From positions 310,001-374,000 of the forward strand of contig CAWBXR010000007.1 in assembly GCA_963792815.1 (NCBI GenBank): a stretch of 64,000 bases of DNA. The letters are read 5' to 3'. The translations under genes and the position numbers were made by a program. Shown in pieces: positions 44,342 to 54,126 of the stretch (its first letter is position 1; every line of letters starts with the position of its first letter). Under the pieces are notes generated by a model. The model worked only from the letters and a program-made list of their open reading frames with translations, had not been told where the DNA came from and did not search any database. Source of the DNA: JARRPM01 sp963792815 (GTDB lineage: Bacteria; Pseudomonadota; Gammaproteobacteria; Pseudomonadales; Halieaceae).

Positions 44342-45578
44342 CTAGATCCTGAACTGTAGCGTAAGCCACAATTTATTGGTGTCGGTGTACCTGTCTCCGT
44401 CAGCGGAGAAACCGGCAAACTTGAGCTCGGTAGTGAAATTCTCGGTAACCGGCCAGGTGGCCGCCAGGTCGATTTCATCACCGAAATCCTCGCTGGAATC
44501 CTCCGCCTGGAAGTTATGGTAGATAGCCGCAAGCTTGACCGGGCCCAGCGCGGTATCAATACCGATGTAAAGGTCTTCCACCCCATCCCCCGGGGTGTTC
44601 AGGAACTTGTCGGCCCAACCCTGGAACTTGTGCAGGGTCGCCAGCGGGGTCGCAAAACCCGTCCCGTCACCGGCAGCAAGCACCTCGTACCCGGCCTTTA
44701 CTCCAATTGTGCCGATTGTGCCCCCCGCCTCCAGCAGGTAGTAGTTTGCGTCGTAGTTCAGTTCACTGTCACCCGCCTCCTGCTGGGTGGCCCAGGCGGC
44801 CCGCAGGTTCACCACCGCGACTTTCCCGATATATTCCAGCCCCCAACTTTCGCTGGAGTTGTTGACAGTTTTTCCCGCCGGGTAATCGTGCTGGGAATCC
44901 ACATCGATGTAATAGCCGAATGCGCCGATGTTGTGTCCCTCGGCGACTTTCCAGTCCAGGTATACGAAATGGTTATCGCCATCCCATTGGGCGGGAAAGG
45001 TACCGTCATCTGGCCCGAATACCCGGTTAACGCGATAGGTATAGCTGTAATCAAGGCTGACACTGTCAATGACCTGCCAGTTGGCTCGAACACCGTCGAA
45101 TGTCTGCTCGTTCTGGCGCCAGGCGACACCGCCGACAAAGCGCTGGTTGCTGTAGTTGATGCGCTGCCGCCCCAGGATGCCGCTGGCAGGGTCCGCGGTG
45201 TATTTCAGGTAAACCTGGTTGACCTCCGTTCCCGAGGGGTCGGCCACTACCGGGTACTGGGTCTTGCCGTTTTCGGTCGAATTGTACTTGTCGGAGCCGA
45301 TAACGGTGACGTTGTCGACTTCGCCAAGCACAGTAAAGCCATGCAGGGAACCCGATTGGACGGTGATCCGCGAACGCAGGGTCGAGGCCTCGGCATCCTT
45401 GTCGATACCGTCCTGATCGACACCTTCAAAACGGTAACGGAAATCCAGGGAGACGGTTCCCGCCCTGATAGCTTCAGCCACACTGGTATTTATATCATCA
45501 GCGCCCCAGCTGTTCGCGGCGCAATACGCCAATAGCAGGCCACAGCAGACCCTCCGGTCATTCCCTGATCGATTTCAT
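44342..45578 (-). CDS. outer-membrane beta-barrel protein (alginate-export-like porin), frameshift in the signal peptide
   Basis: About 411 residues. The mature part (DDINTSVAEAIRAGTVSLDF, then RYRFEGVDQDG) and many alternating beta strands ending in LWLTLQFRI show a barrel closed by an aromatic/hydrophobic C-terminus, as in alginate-export-type porins. The natural start is the ATG at 45578, behind AGGGG. One G too many in the run at 45563-45565 stops it after six codons; removing it gives a normal signal peptide (MKSIRNDRRVCCGLLLAYC). As written, translation could only begin at a TTG near 45532. It sits 48 bp after narI on the same strand and may be cotranscribed with the nar operon. Confidence 0.72.
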
Positions 45579-45626
45579 AGTTACCCCTGTAATTTTCGTT
45601 GGTCCGGCCCGGTGGGCCGGCAGTAT

Positions 45627-46316
45627 TCAATAGGCCCGCTTCTGCCGGACTAGCTGGTAAGCGCGCCCGAAGTACCAGATCGGGGCGCTGATCATGTGCA
45701 CCAGCCTGGTGAAGGGAAACACCAGCACAATGCTGATGCCAAAAAATACGTGCAACTTGTAGATGATGTGCACATTGGCGATATAGGCCGCCGCTTGCTC
45801 CGGCTGGAAGGTCACCACGCTCTGGGCCCACCCTGCCAGCAGCAGCATGACCGAGCCGTCCAGGTGCTGCATCGAGGCGAAAATTGTCGCAAGTCCCAGC
45901 AACAGCTGGATACCCAGCAGTACCAGGATAGCCAGGTCACCCCGGGTGCCACTTGCCCGTACCCGGGGATCAGTAATGCGCCGGTACAGCAACATGCTCA
46001 GGCCCAGCAGGCAGATCAGTCCAAAAAAGCCACCGGAGGCGATCGCCAGGATCTGTTTATCCTCTGTCGAGATCACGTGATGGTAGATCGCCTCGGGGGT
46101 GAGGAGTCCGACTAAATGTCCCATCAGGATAAAGAGTATGCCTATATGGAACGTGTTACTGGCCAGCACCATACCCCTGGTGCGTACCAGCTGGCTTGAA
46201 CCCGCTCGCCACGTGTACTGCTCCCGGTCGAACCGGATCCAGCAACCAACGATGCAAACGGTGATCGCGATATACGGATAGAGCGCAAATAAAACGGTAT
46301 TCATATCGAGATTCAT
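45627..46316 (-). CDS. narI: respiratory nitrate reductase subunit gamma (cytochrome b)
   Basis: 229 residues with five membrane helices, e.g. YPYIAITVCIVGCWIRFD and IGILFILMGHLVGLL. Haem-ligand His residues occur in the second and last helices (FHIGILFILMGHLVG and HIIYKLHVFFGISIVLVF). It takes electrons from quinol at the periplasmic side and passes them to NarH. The start overlaps the narJ stop by 4 bases. Confidence 0.95.
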   Translation of the reverse strand: MNLDMNTVLFALYPYIAITVCIVGCWIRFDREQYTWRAGSSQLVRTRGMVLASNTFHIGILFILMGHLVGLLTPEAIYHHVISTEDKQILAIASGGFFGLICLLGLSMLLYRRITDPRVRASGTRGDLAILVLLGIQLLLGLATIFASMQHLDGSVMLLLAGWAQSVVTFQPEQAAAYIANVHIIYKLHVFFGISIVLVFPFTRLVHMISAPIWYFGRAYQLVRQKRAY

Positions 46317-47065
46317 GCTACATACCTCCCGGTCCGGGGCGCGCCCGGGCCATTGATACCCTGGTCGGCGCCCGCGGCGTCAACCCAGTGCAGTGGTGTT
46401 GCCTTGTCAGAGGCCGGTTTCTGGTCGAGTCCGCAGGTTTTATCCGGTGTCCCGAAGGTGACCGCGGTCTCTTCCCACTCCTTGTCAATTGCCTCCGGCG
46501 TGTTGTCCGGCTCCTCGTTCGCGAGTGAGTCGCGCAGGCCGGCCAGCTGTTCCTGCTGCCCCGCTATCATCAGCAGGGATTCCAGCAGTACCGCGTAGAT
46601 AGCGCCCCCTTCCCCGCGCTGCTCGAGTCGCGCGGCAACCCGGGCGATGATATGGGACACGTCCGCCAACCACTCGCGCACCTCCAGGTCCGGCCGACTG
46701 GCGAGGTATTCAAGGAACAGGGGCAGGTAGTCAGGCAGTTCATGCGCATTCAGCTCAAAACCGTTGTTGCGATAGACATCGATAAGGTCGACCATCGCCT
46801 GGCCCCGGTCCCTTGACTCGCCGTGGACATGTTCGAACAGGTGCAGTGAAACGGAGCGCCCCTGGTCGAACAGCAGGCCGTAGTTCTCCTGGGCGTCCAT
46901 CAGTTCGCCATTACACAACTCAGTCAGGGCATCGAGCAGCTGCAGGCGCATTGCCGGGGAGACTTCACGACAGTCGCTGATCTCAAGCGCGAGGTCGGCC
47001 CGATAGGTAAGCAGCTCTGGCTGCGGGTAGTCGAGCAGACGGCTGATAATCTTGAGTATGCGCAT
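46313..47065 (-). CDS. narJ: nitrate reductase assembly chaperone
   Basis: 250 residues, TorD/NarJ family. LKIISRLLDYPQPELLTYR starts the protein and LPLFLEYLASRPDLEVREWL is the family core. It delivers the molybdenum cofactor and helps fold NarG before membrane attachment. The C-terminal 60 residues are hydrophilic and probably disordered. It lies 2 bp after narH and overlaps narI. Confidence 0.95.
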   Translation of the reverse strand: MRILKIISRLLDYPQPELLTYRADLALEISDCREVSPAMRLQLLDALTELCNGELMDAQENYGLLFDQGRSVSLHLFEHVHGESRDRGQAMVDLIDVYRNNGFELNAHELPDYLPLFLEYLASRPDLEVREWLADVSHIIARVAARLEQRGEGGAIYAVLLESLLMIAGQQEQLAGLRDSLANEEPDNTPEAIDKEWEETAVTFGTPDKTCGLDQKPASDKATPLHWVDAAGADQGINGPGAPRTGRYVA

Positions 47066-47067
47066 TA

Positions 47068-48609
47068 CTATTCCTCCCAGATCTGTACAGAGGCGATCAC
47101 GTCCTTGCGATTGGCTTTCTTGCCGCCGAACATGTTGACCTCGCTGTTGCCATCGCTGCAGCCATTGCCAAAGCTGAAACCGCAGCCATTGGCCTCCGCC
47201 TGGGCATACTTCAGGGCCTCTTCCCGATGGGCGGTGGGTACGACGAAGCGGTCCTCGTAATTGGCGATGGCGAGGTAGCGGTACATTTCTTCCGCCTGGG
47301 CCACGCTGAGGCCCACGTCATCCAGCACCGCGACGTCCTCCACGCCCTCGACATTCTGGCCGCGCTTGTAGGCACGCATGGCCAGCAGGCGTTTCAGGGC
47401 CAGGCGCACGGGTTTCTCGTCACCTGCGGTGAGCATATTGGCGAGGTACTTGATGGGAATGCGCAGGGAGTCCACGTCAGGGATCACTCCGCTCATGCCG
47501 ATATGGCCGGAATCCGCGGCGCCCTGGATGGGCGACAGTGGCGGTACGTACCAGACCATGGGCATGGTGCGATACTCCGGATGCAGGGGCAGCGCCAGCT
47601 TCCAGTCTACCGCCAGTTTGTACACCGGCGACTGCTGGGCAGACTCGATAACGGAATCCGGCACGCCATCCCTGCGCGCCTGGGCGATGACTTCCGGGTC
47701 ATGGGGGTCAAGAAACACTTCCAGCTGCTTTTCGTAGAGATCCTGCTCAGACTCGGTGGACGCGACTTCCAGGATTTTGTCGGCGTCGTAAAGCAGGACA
47801 CCGAGATAACGAATCCGGCCAACGCAGGTTTCCGAGCAGACCGTCGGCATACCCGCCTCGATCCGCGGGTAGCAAAAAATACACTTCTCGGACTTGCCGC
47901 TCTTCCAGTTGAAGTAGATTTTCTTGTAAGGGCAGCCGGTGATGCACATGCGCCAGCCGCGGCACTTGTCCTGGTCGATCAGTACGATCCCGTCCTCCTC
48001 GCGCTTGTAGATCGCACCGCTGGGGCAGGAAGCCACGCAGGTAGGATTGAGGCAATGCTCGCACAGCCGCGGCATATACATCATGAACGTATTTTCATAC
48101 TCGCCGTAGATCTGCTTTTCGATATTGTCGAAGTTCTTGTCCTTGCTCCGCTTTTCAAACTCGCCGCCAAGGATCTCCTCCCAGTTGGCGCTGCCTTCGA
48201 TTTTTTCCATGCGCTTGCCGCTGACCAGGGATCGCGGCCGGGCCGTCGGCTGGTGCTCGCCCTGCTTCGCTGTGTGCAAATGCTGGTAATCGAAGTCGAA
48301 GGGCTCGTAGTAGTCGTCTATCTGCGGCATATCGGGGTTGGCGAAGATCTTCGCCAGCACCTTCATCTTGCCGCCCATACGCGGGGCTATCTTGCCGTCA
48401 TCGTCGCGCTGCCAGCCGCCCTTCCACTTGTCCTGGTCTTCCCAGTTATTGGGATAGCCAACACCGGGTTTCGACTCGACGTTGTTGAACCATGCGTACT
48501 CCATCCCCTCCCGGGAGGTCCAGACGTTTTTGCAGGTAATGGAACAGGTGTGACAACCGATGCACTTATCGAGGTTGAGCACCATGCCTACTTGGGAACG
48601 AATCTTCAT
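47068..48609 (-). CDS. narH: respiratory nitrate reductase subunit beta
   Basis: 513 residues, the iron-sulfur electron-transfer subunit. Cluster motifs are GCHTCSITCKNVW near the N-terminus, CEHCLNPTCVASCPSGAI, CRGWRMCITGCPYKKI (the Trp marks the [3Fe-4S] cluster) and CIFCYPRIEAG. It links the NarI haems to the NarG FS0 cluster. It lies 12 bp after narG. Confidence 0.97.
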   Translation of the reverse strand: MKIRSQVGMVLNLDKCIGCHTCSITCKNVWTSREGMEYAWFNNVESKPGVGYPNNWEDQDKWKGGWQRDDDGKIAPRMGGKMKVLAKIFANPDMPQIDDYYEPFDFDYQHLHTAKQGEHQPTARPRSLVSGKRMEKIEGSANWEEILGGEFEKRSKDKNFDNIEKQIYGEYENTFMMYMPRLCEHCLNPTCVASCPSGAIYKREEDGIVLIDQDKCRGWRMCITGCPYKKIYFNWKSGKSEKCIFCYPRIEAGMPTVCSETCVGRIRYLGVLLYDADKILEVASTESEQDLYEKQLEVFLDPHDPEVIAQARRDGVPDSVIESAQQSPVYKLAVDWKLALPLHPEYRTMPMVWYVPPLSPIQGAADSGHIGMSGVIPDVDSLRIPIKYLANMLTAGDEKPVRLALKRLLAMRAYKRGQNVEGVEDVAVLDDVGLSVAQAEEMYRYLAIANYEDRFVVPTAHREEALKYAQAEANGCGFSFGNGCSDGNSEVNMFGGKKANRKDVIASVQIWEE

Positions 48610-48621
48610 CTGCCCTTCTCC

Positions 48622-51600
48622 TTAAACGTCTTGTGCCAACGGCAGCGGGGGTTGGTCCCCATCCGGGCCGTCGAGCCATTCCACGGTAGCCATCTTCCTG
48701 ATCACGACCATCTCGTCGCGGTTACAGCCCACGGTGCCGTAATAATTGAACCCCCAGGACTGCTGGGCATAGCCGCCAATCATGTGGGTGGGCTTCATTA
48801 CCACCCGGGTGACCGAGTTGTGATGTCCGCCGCGAGTGCCGGTCAACACCGACCCGGGGGTGTTGATGATCCGTTCCTGGGCGTGGTACATCATGGCTGA
48901 GCCAGGCTTGACCCGCTGGCTCACCACCGCGCGGCAGGCGATCGCCCCGTTGGCGTTGAAAGTATCGATCCAGTCGTTGTCCGCGATGCCCACACTTCGT
49001 GCGTCTTCCTCGTTCAACCAGATGATCGGGCCTCCCCGCGACAGGGTGAGCATCAGCAGGTTATCGGAATAGGTGCTGTGAATACCCCACTTCTGGTGCG
49101 GTGTCAGGAAGTTGAGCACCAGCTCCTTGTTGCCGTTGGGCTTCACGCCCTTGAGCAGTTCGATCGAGCGGGTATGGATGGGCGGTCGATAGGAGATCAT
49201 CTGCTCGCCAAACGCCTGCATCCATTTGTGGTCCTGGTAGAACTGCTGCCTGCCGGTAATGGTCCGCCAGGGAATCAGCTCATGCACGTTGGTGTATCCC
49301 GCGTTGTAGCTGACATGCTCATCTTCCAGGCCCGACCAGGTTGGCGAGGAAATGATTTTCCGGGGCTGGGCCTGTACGTCGCGAAAGCGTATTTTCTCGT
49401 CGTGCTTCGGCACCGCCAGGTGCCTATGATCCAGACCGGTGAACTTGCCCAGTGCGTCCCAGGCTTTCACGGCGACGTTGCCGTTGGTTTCCGGGGCCAG
49501 GCTGAGGATGACCTCGGCCGCATCGATGGCGGTCTCAATCCTGGGCTGCCCCTGCCCGATACCGCCATCGTCGACCTTGTAGTTGAGCTGGCGCAGTAAC
49601 TCCACCTCCTCATCCGTATTCCAGCTGATACCCTTGCCGCCGTTGCCGAGCTTCTCAAGGGCAGGTCCGAGCGAGGTGAACTTGCGATAGGTCGCGGGGT
49701 AATCCCGCTCTACCACCGCGATATTCGGCGCCGTCTTTCCAGGCAGCAGGTCGCACTCACCGTGCTTCCAGTCCTTTACATCGAAAGGCTGGGCCATTTC
49801 ACCGGGAGTATCGTGAAGTATCGGTACCGTCACTATGTCCTTTTCCACGCCAAGGTTGCCCTCGGCGACCCGCGAAAACGCCTTGGCGATACCCTTGTAG
49901 ATATCCCAGTCCGAGCGCGCCTCCCAGGCCGGGTCGGTGGCTTTGGACAATGGGTGGATGAAGGGGTGCATGTCCGAGGTGTTCAGGTCATCCTTCTCGT
50001 ACCAGCAGGCCGTGGGCAGGACGATGTCCGAGTACAGGCAGGTGGATGACATGCGGAAGTCCAGCGTCGTCACCAGGTCCAGTTTGCCCTCGGCGCCCTG
50101 TGGCACCCACTCGACCTCGTGGGGTATCAGGCCGTCGCGGGTGCCGTTATCCTCGTTCATCACACCGTTGCGGGTACCCAGCAGGTACTTGAGCATATAC
50201 TCGTGGCCCTTGCCGGAGGATCCCAGCAGGTTCGAGCGCCAGATAAACATGTTGCGCGGGAAATTAACCGGGTCGTCCGGGGCCTCGCAGGCAAACTTTA
50301 TCTCGCCGTTTTTCAGTTGCCGGACCAGGTACTCTTTCGGGTCCATGCCCGCGGCATCCGCCTCCCGCGCGACTTCGAGCGGGTTGCGATTGAGCTGGGG
50401 CGCGCTGGGCAGCCAGCCCATACGCTCGGCCTTGATGTTGTAGTCCAGGGTATGCTGCGGCAGCTGGTTCTTGTCGGCCAGCGGGGACAGCACATCGTGC
50501 ATATCCAGCTTCTCGTGCCGCCACTGTGAGCTGTGGTTATAGAAAAAGGAGGTCGAATTCATCTGCCGCGGTGGCCGGCTCCAGTCGAGCCCGAATGCCA
50601 GCGGCAGCCAGCCGGTTTGGGGTCGCAGCTTTTCCTGCCCGACATAGTGGGCCCAGCCACCGCCGCTCTGTCCGACGCAACCGCACATGATCAACATATT
50701 GATCAGGCCGCGATAATTCATATCCATGTGGTACCAGTGATTCATGGCCGCGCCCACGATAATCATGGACTTGCCCCGGGTCTTGTTTGCCGTATCGGCA
50801 AATTCACGCGCCACCTGTATGACCTTGGCGCGATCGACCCCTGTGATCTTTTCCTGCCACGCGGGGGTGTAGGCAACGCTTTCATCGTCGTAGTCAGCGG
50901 CGACGTTGTCACCACCCAGCCCGCGGTCCAGCGAATAGTTGGCCATCATCAGGTCATAAACGGTCGCAACCTTTGCGCTGCTGCCGTCCGCCAGGGTGAT
51001 AGGCCTGCACGGCACATTGCGGTACTGCACGCTCTCCCCTTCCTGATGCTCCCACTGCTGGGGTGCCACATTGGCGAAGTAGGGAAAGGCGACGGATGCG
51101 ACATCACAACCGTCCTCGAGCTGGGACAGGCGAAGTTTCACCTCCCTGCCCTCGACGCCCTCACGCTGTTCCATATTCCAGCGCGCGCTGCCGTCCCAGC
51201 GGTAGCCAACTGAACCCTGGGGAGACACCAGCTCGTCGCCGGTCTCGTCGATAGCTATGGTTTTCCACTCGGCGCTGGGCTGGCCTGCAAGCTCAGTCGC
51301 CAGGTCGCTGGCGCGCAGGAATCTTGCCGGTCGAACGCCCGTTTCATACTCTTCCAGTACTACCAGCATGGGCATGTCCGAATAGCGCCGCACGTAGTCG
51401 GTGAAATACTCGCTGGGATTATCGAGGTGGAACTCCTTCAGGATGACATGACCAAATGCCATGGCAATCGCCGCATCGGTACCCTGCTTCGGGTTGAGCC
51501 AGGTATCGGCCAGTTTCGCTGCCTCGGAGTAGTCAGGTGTTATCACCACGCCCTTGGCGCCCTTGTAGCGCACCTCTGTGAAGAAATGCGCGTCCGGCGT

Positions 51601-52383
51601 GCGAGTCTGGGGTACATTGGAACCCCACAGGATCAGGTAATTTGAGTTATACCAGTCTGCGGATTCCGGCACGTCGGTCTGCTCGCCCCAGGTCATGGGC
51701 GAGGCAGGCGGCAGGTCGCAGTACCAGTCGTAAAAGCTCATGCAGACACCGCCGATCAGCGACAGGTAGCGTGAGCCCGCGGCATAGGACACCATCGACA
51801 TGGCGGGGATCGGGGAGAAACCGACGACCCGGTCGGGGCCGTATTTCTTTATGGTATAGACGTTTGCGCTGGCGATGATCTCGTTGACCTCATCCCAACT
51901 CGAGCGGACAAAGCCGCCCATACCCCGCGCGCTCTTGTAGGATTTGGCTCTCTCGGGGTCCTCGACAATTGCCGCCCAGGCGTCGACAGGATTGCTGTGC
52001 TGGCCCCGCAGTTCCCGCCACAGCTTCAGCAGCGGCTTACGCACCTTTGGGTATTTCAAGCGGTTGGCGCTGTACAGGTACCAGGAATAGCTTGCGCCCC
52101 TGGGGCAGCCGCGCGGCTCATGATTGGGCAGGTCCGGGCGGGTTCGCGGGTAATCCGTCTGCTGGGTTTCCCAGGTCACAAGACCGTTCTTGACATAGAT
52201 CTTCCAGCTGCAGGAGCCCGTACAGTTGACCCCGTGAGTTGACCGGACGATCTTGTCGTGTTGCCAGCGCTGACGGTAGCCGTCCTCCCAGGCGCGCGAC
52301 TCATTGGTGACCTCGCCGTGCCCGTCGGCAAAATCACCGGTTTTTTTCTTGAAGAACTGCAATCTATCGAGAAAGTGGCTCAT
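48622..52383 (-). CDS. narG: respiratory nitrate reductase subunit alpha
   Basis: 1253 residues, the Mo-bis-MGD catalytic subunit, full length. The FS0 cluster uses His50, Cys54 and Cys58 (STHGVNCTGSCSW) and Cys93 (GCPRGASYS). WYNSNYLILWGSNVPQTRTP is the Mo-site region with the Asp ligand just upstream. No twin-arginine leader is present, as expected for the cytoplasm-facing enzyme. It reduces nitrate to nitrite during anaerobic respiration. No frameshift occurs in 3.8 kb. Confidence 0.98.
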   Translation of the reverse strand: MSHFLDRLQFFKKKTGDFADGHGEVTNESRAWEDGYRQRWQHDKIVRSTHGVNCTGSCSWKIYVKNGLVTWETQQTDYPRTRPDLPNHEPRGCPRGASYSWYLYSANRLKYPKVRKPLLKLWRELRGQHSNPVDAWAAIVEDPERAKSYKSARGMGGFVRSSWDEVNEIIASANVYTIKKYGPDRVVGFSPIPAMSMVSYAAGSRYLSLIGGVCMSFYDWYCDLPPASPMTWGEQTDVPESADWYNSNYLILWGSNVPQTRTPDAHFFTEVRYKGAKGVVITPDYSEAAKLADTWLNPKQGTDAAIAMAFGHVILKEFHLDNPSEYFTDYVRRYSDMPMLVVLEEYETGVRPARFLRASDLATELAGQPSAEWKTIAIDETGDELVSPQGSVGYRWDGSARWNMEQREGVEGREVKLRLSQLEDGCDVASVAFPYFANVAPQQWEHQEGESVQYRNVPCRPITLADGSSAKVATVYDLMMANYSLDRGLGGDNVAADYDDESVAYTPAWQEKITGVDRAKVIQVAREFADTANKTRGKSMIIVGAAMNHWYHMDMNYRGLINMLIMCGCVGQSGGGWAHYVGQEKLRPQTGWLPLAFGLDWSRPPRQMNSTSFFYNHSSQWRHEKLDMHDVLSPLADKNQLPQHTLDYNIKAERMGWLPSAPQLNRNPLEVAREADAAGMDPKEYLVRQLKNGEIKFACEAPDDPVNFPRNMFIWRSNLLGSSGKGHEYMLKYLLGTRNGVMNEDNGTRDGLIPHEVEWVPQGAEGKLDLVTTLDFRMSSTCLYSDIVLPTACWYEKDDLNTSDMHPFIHPLSKATDPAWEARSDWDIYKGIAKAFSRVAEGNLGVEKDIVTVPILHDTPGEMAQPFDVKDWKHGECDLLPGKTAPNIAVVERDYPATYRKFTSLGPALEKLGNGGKGISWNTDEEVELLRQLNYKVDDGGIGQGQPRIETAIDAAEVILSLAPETNGNVAVKAWDALGKFTGLDHRHLAVPKHDEKIRFRDVQAQPRKIISSPTWSGLEDEHVSYNAGYTNVHELIPWRTITGRQQFYQDHKWMQAFGEQMISYRPPIHTRSIELLKGVKPNGNKELVLNFLTPHQKWGIHSTYSDNLLMLTLSRGGPIIWLNEEDARSVGIADNDWIDTFNANGAIACRAVVSQRVKPGSAMMYHAQERIINTPGSVLTGTRGGHHNSVTRVVMKPTHMIGGYAQQSWGFNYYGTVGCNRDEMVVIRKMATVEWLDGPDGDQPPLPLAQDV

Positions 52384-52429
52384 GACATTCTACCCTGTTA
52401 ATAATCTACCGCTGCGTAAGTACTGCTGA

Positions 52430-54046
52430 TTAAGGATTGTGAAACTCGGCATTCTTGCGCAGGTAAAACCACCAGTTGACCACCAGGCATACCGCGTAGA
52501 ATGCTGCAAAGCCGTAAAGCGCTATTTCAGGTGTGGTCGCAGTGATCTGCTCACCGAATACCTTGGGGATGTAAAAGGCCCCGTAGGCCGCCACCGCCGA
52601 CGTCCAGCCCAGTACGGGGCCAGCCTGCTCCTTGTTGAATACCTGGGAGATCGTGCGGAATGTGGAACCGTTGCCTATACCCGTTGCCGCGAACAACACC
52701 AGGAACAGCAGGAAAAATGGTACGAAGTACTCTTCAGGTGTTGCGGAGGCATAGGCTGCCTTCATGTAGTAGGCGACGCCCAGGGCGCTGACCACCATCA
52801 CCACCGTGATGATCTGGGTGACCAGTGCACCACCCACCTTGTCTGCAATCCAGCCGCCCACCGGCCGGATCAAGGCACCGATGAAGGCGCCCATCCAGGC
52901 GTACATCAGTGCGCTGGGGCCGTTGGCATTGACGGTGTCGTGCGTCATCAGTCCGTCGGCTCCCATCACATGGGAGTAGCCGAAAATAACCTTGATCGCC
53001 AGGGGGAAAGCGGCGGAAAAGCCAATGAAGGAACCGAAGGTCATGGTATAGATAACGCTCATCACCCAGGTGTGCCGGTTGCCGAATATCTTGTACTGGC
53101 GCTGGAGATTGGTGCGTATCTGGCCGGGAATGAGCTTCAGCAGGTACACCGTAGCGGCTATCACCAGCAGCAGAACGATCTCCTTGGGTACGCCGAAGCC
53201 CGAGCCGTTGGCTTTTTCGGGCAGCAACAGCCACAGGCCCAGTATCGCGGTGACAAAGCCGATGAACAGCATGCCGGACATCACCCCGAAACTGGCAAGC
53301 GCACCGGGCTGTTTCGGGGTTACTTCAGGGGTACTGATATTGTTCATCCCGAACCAGGCAAAGAGGCACAGGGGAATAAGGGTCAGTAACCAGATGAAAC
53401 CGGAATTCTGTATCCAGGTTTCCGAGCCGGCGGGGATTTTACCTATCAAGGTGCCGGAGGTGGACTGCAGGATCATGGAGTCACCGCCCAGCGCGCCAAA
53501 TATAGAGGCTGTCATCACCAGCGGCACCACGATCTGCATGGTGGTTACGCCGAAATTTCCGAGGCCCGCGTTCATACCCAGGGCGTAGCCCTGCATCCGC
53601 TTCGGAAAAAAGAAATTGATGTTGGACATACTGGAGGCAAAGTTACCGCCACCAAAACCCGACAGCAGCGCGAGCAGCTGGAAGACCCACAGGGGGGTGT
53701 TCTTGTCCTGCAGGGCAATGCCCGCCCCTATCGCCGGCAGGATAAGCAGGGCCGTGGTAAAGGCGATGGTGTTGCGACCGCCACATAAACGGATGAAGAA
53801 ACTCGAGGGAATCCTGAGGGTCGCCCCGGTCAGGCCGGCAATCGCCGTGAGGGTGAACAGCTCGGACTGCTCGAAAGGAAAGCCCAGGTTGAGCATCTGT
53901 ACCGTGAGTACGCCCCACTGCATCCAGACCCCAAATCCCGCCAGCAGGCAAGGTATTGAAATCCAGAGATTCCGATTGGCAACGGATTTACCGCTGCCCG
54001 TCCAGAATGCCTCGTCCTCCACATTCCATGTTTTCAAGTCCGCCAT
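52430..54046 (-). CDS. narK2: nitrate/nitrite antiporter, NarK2 type
   Basis: 538 residues with about 12 membrane helices, major facilitator superfamily. LSGFGGGNFASSMSNINFFF and YALGMNAGLGNFGVTTMQI are the Gly-rich nitrate signature of NarK2-type carriers. It exchanges external nitrate for internal nitrite. It lies 46 bp before narG. With the shorter NarK1-type gene upstream it forms the narK1K2 pair seen in Pseudomonas and Paracoccus, where the two are sometimes fused. Confidence 0.93.
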   Translation of the reverse strand: MADLKTWNVEDEAFWTGSGKSVANRNLWISIPCLLAGFGVWMQWGVLTVQMLNLGFPFEQSELFTLTAIAGLTGATLRIPSSFFIRLCGGRNTIAFTTALLILPAIGAGIALQDKNTPLWVFQLLALLSGFGGGNFASSMSNINFFFPKRMQGYALGMNAGLGNFGVTTMQIVVPLVMTASIFGALGGDSMILQSTSGTLIGKIPAGSETWIQNSGFIWLLTLIPLCLFAWFGMNNISTPEVTPKQPGALASFGVMSGMLFIGFVTAILGLWLLLPEKANGSGFGVPKEIVLLLVIAATVYLLKLIPGQIRTNLQRQYKIFGNRHTWVMSVIYTMTFGSFIGFSAAFPLAIKVIFGYSHVMGADGLMTHDTVNANGPSALMYAWMGAFIGALIRPVGGWIADKVGGALVTQIITVVMVVSALGVAYYMKAAYASATPEEYFVPFFLLFLVLFAATGIGNGSTFRTISQVFNKEQAGPVLGWTSAVAAYGAFYIPKVFGEQITATTPEIALYGFAAFYAVCLVVNWWFYLRKNAEFHNP

Positions 54047-54126
54047 AGGTTTCTCTCCTGGAGTGTTTATGGGCCGCCCTTATGAGGCGGCGTTGTTCCC
54101 GGCCAGCGCGGCCAATCCCAACGCGA

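Noticed and set aside
47227..48900. Open frame of about 557 codons antisense to narH and narG
   Set aside because: A by-product of GC-rich codon use; narH and narG are unambiguous on the other strand.
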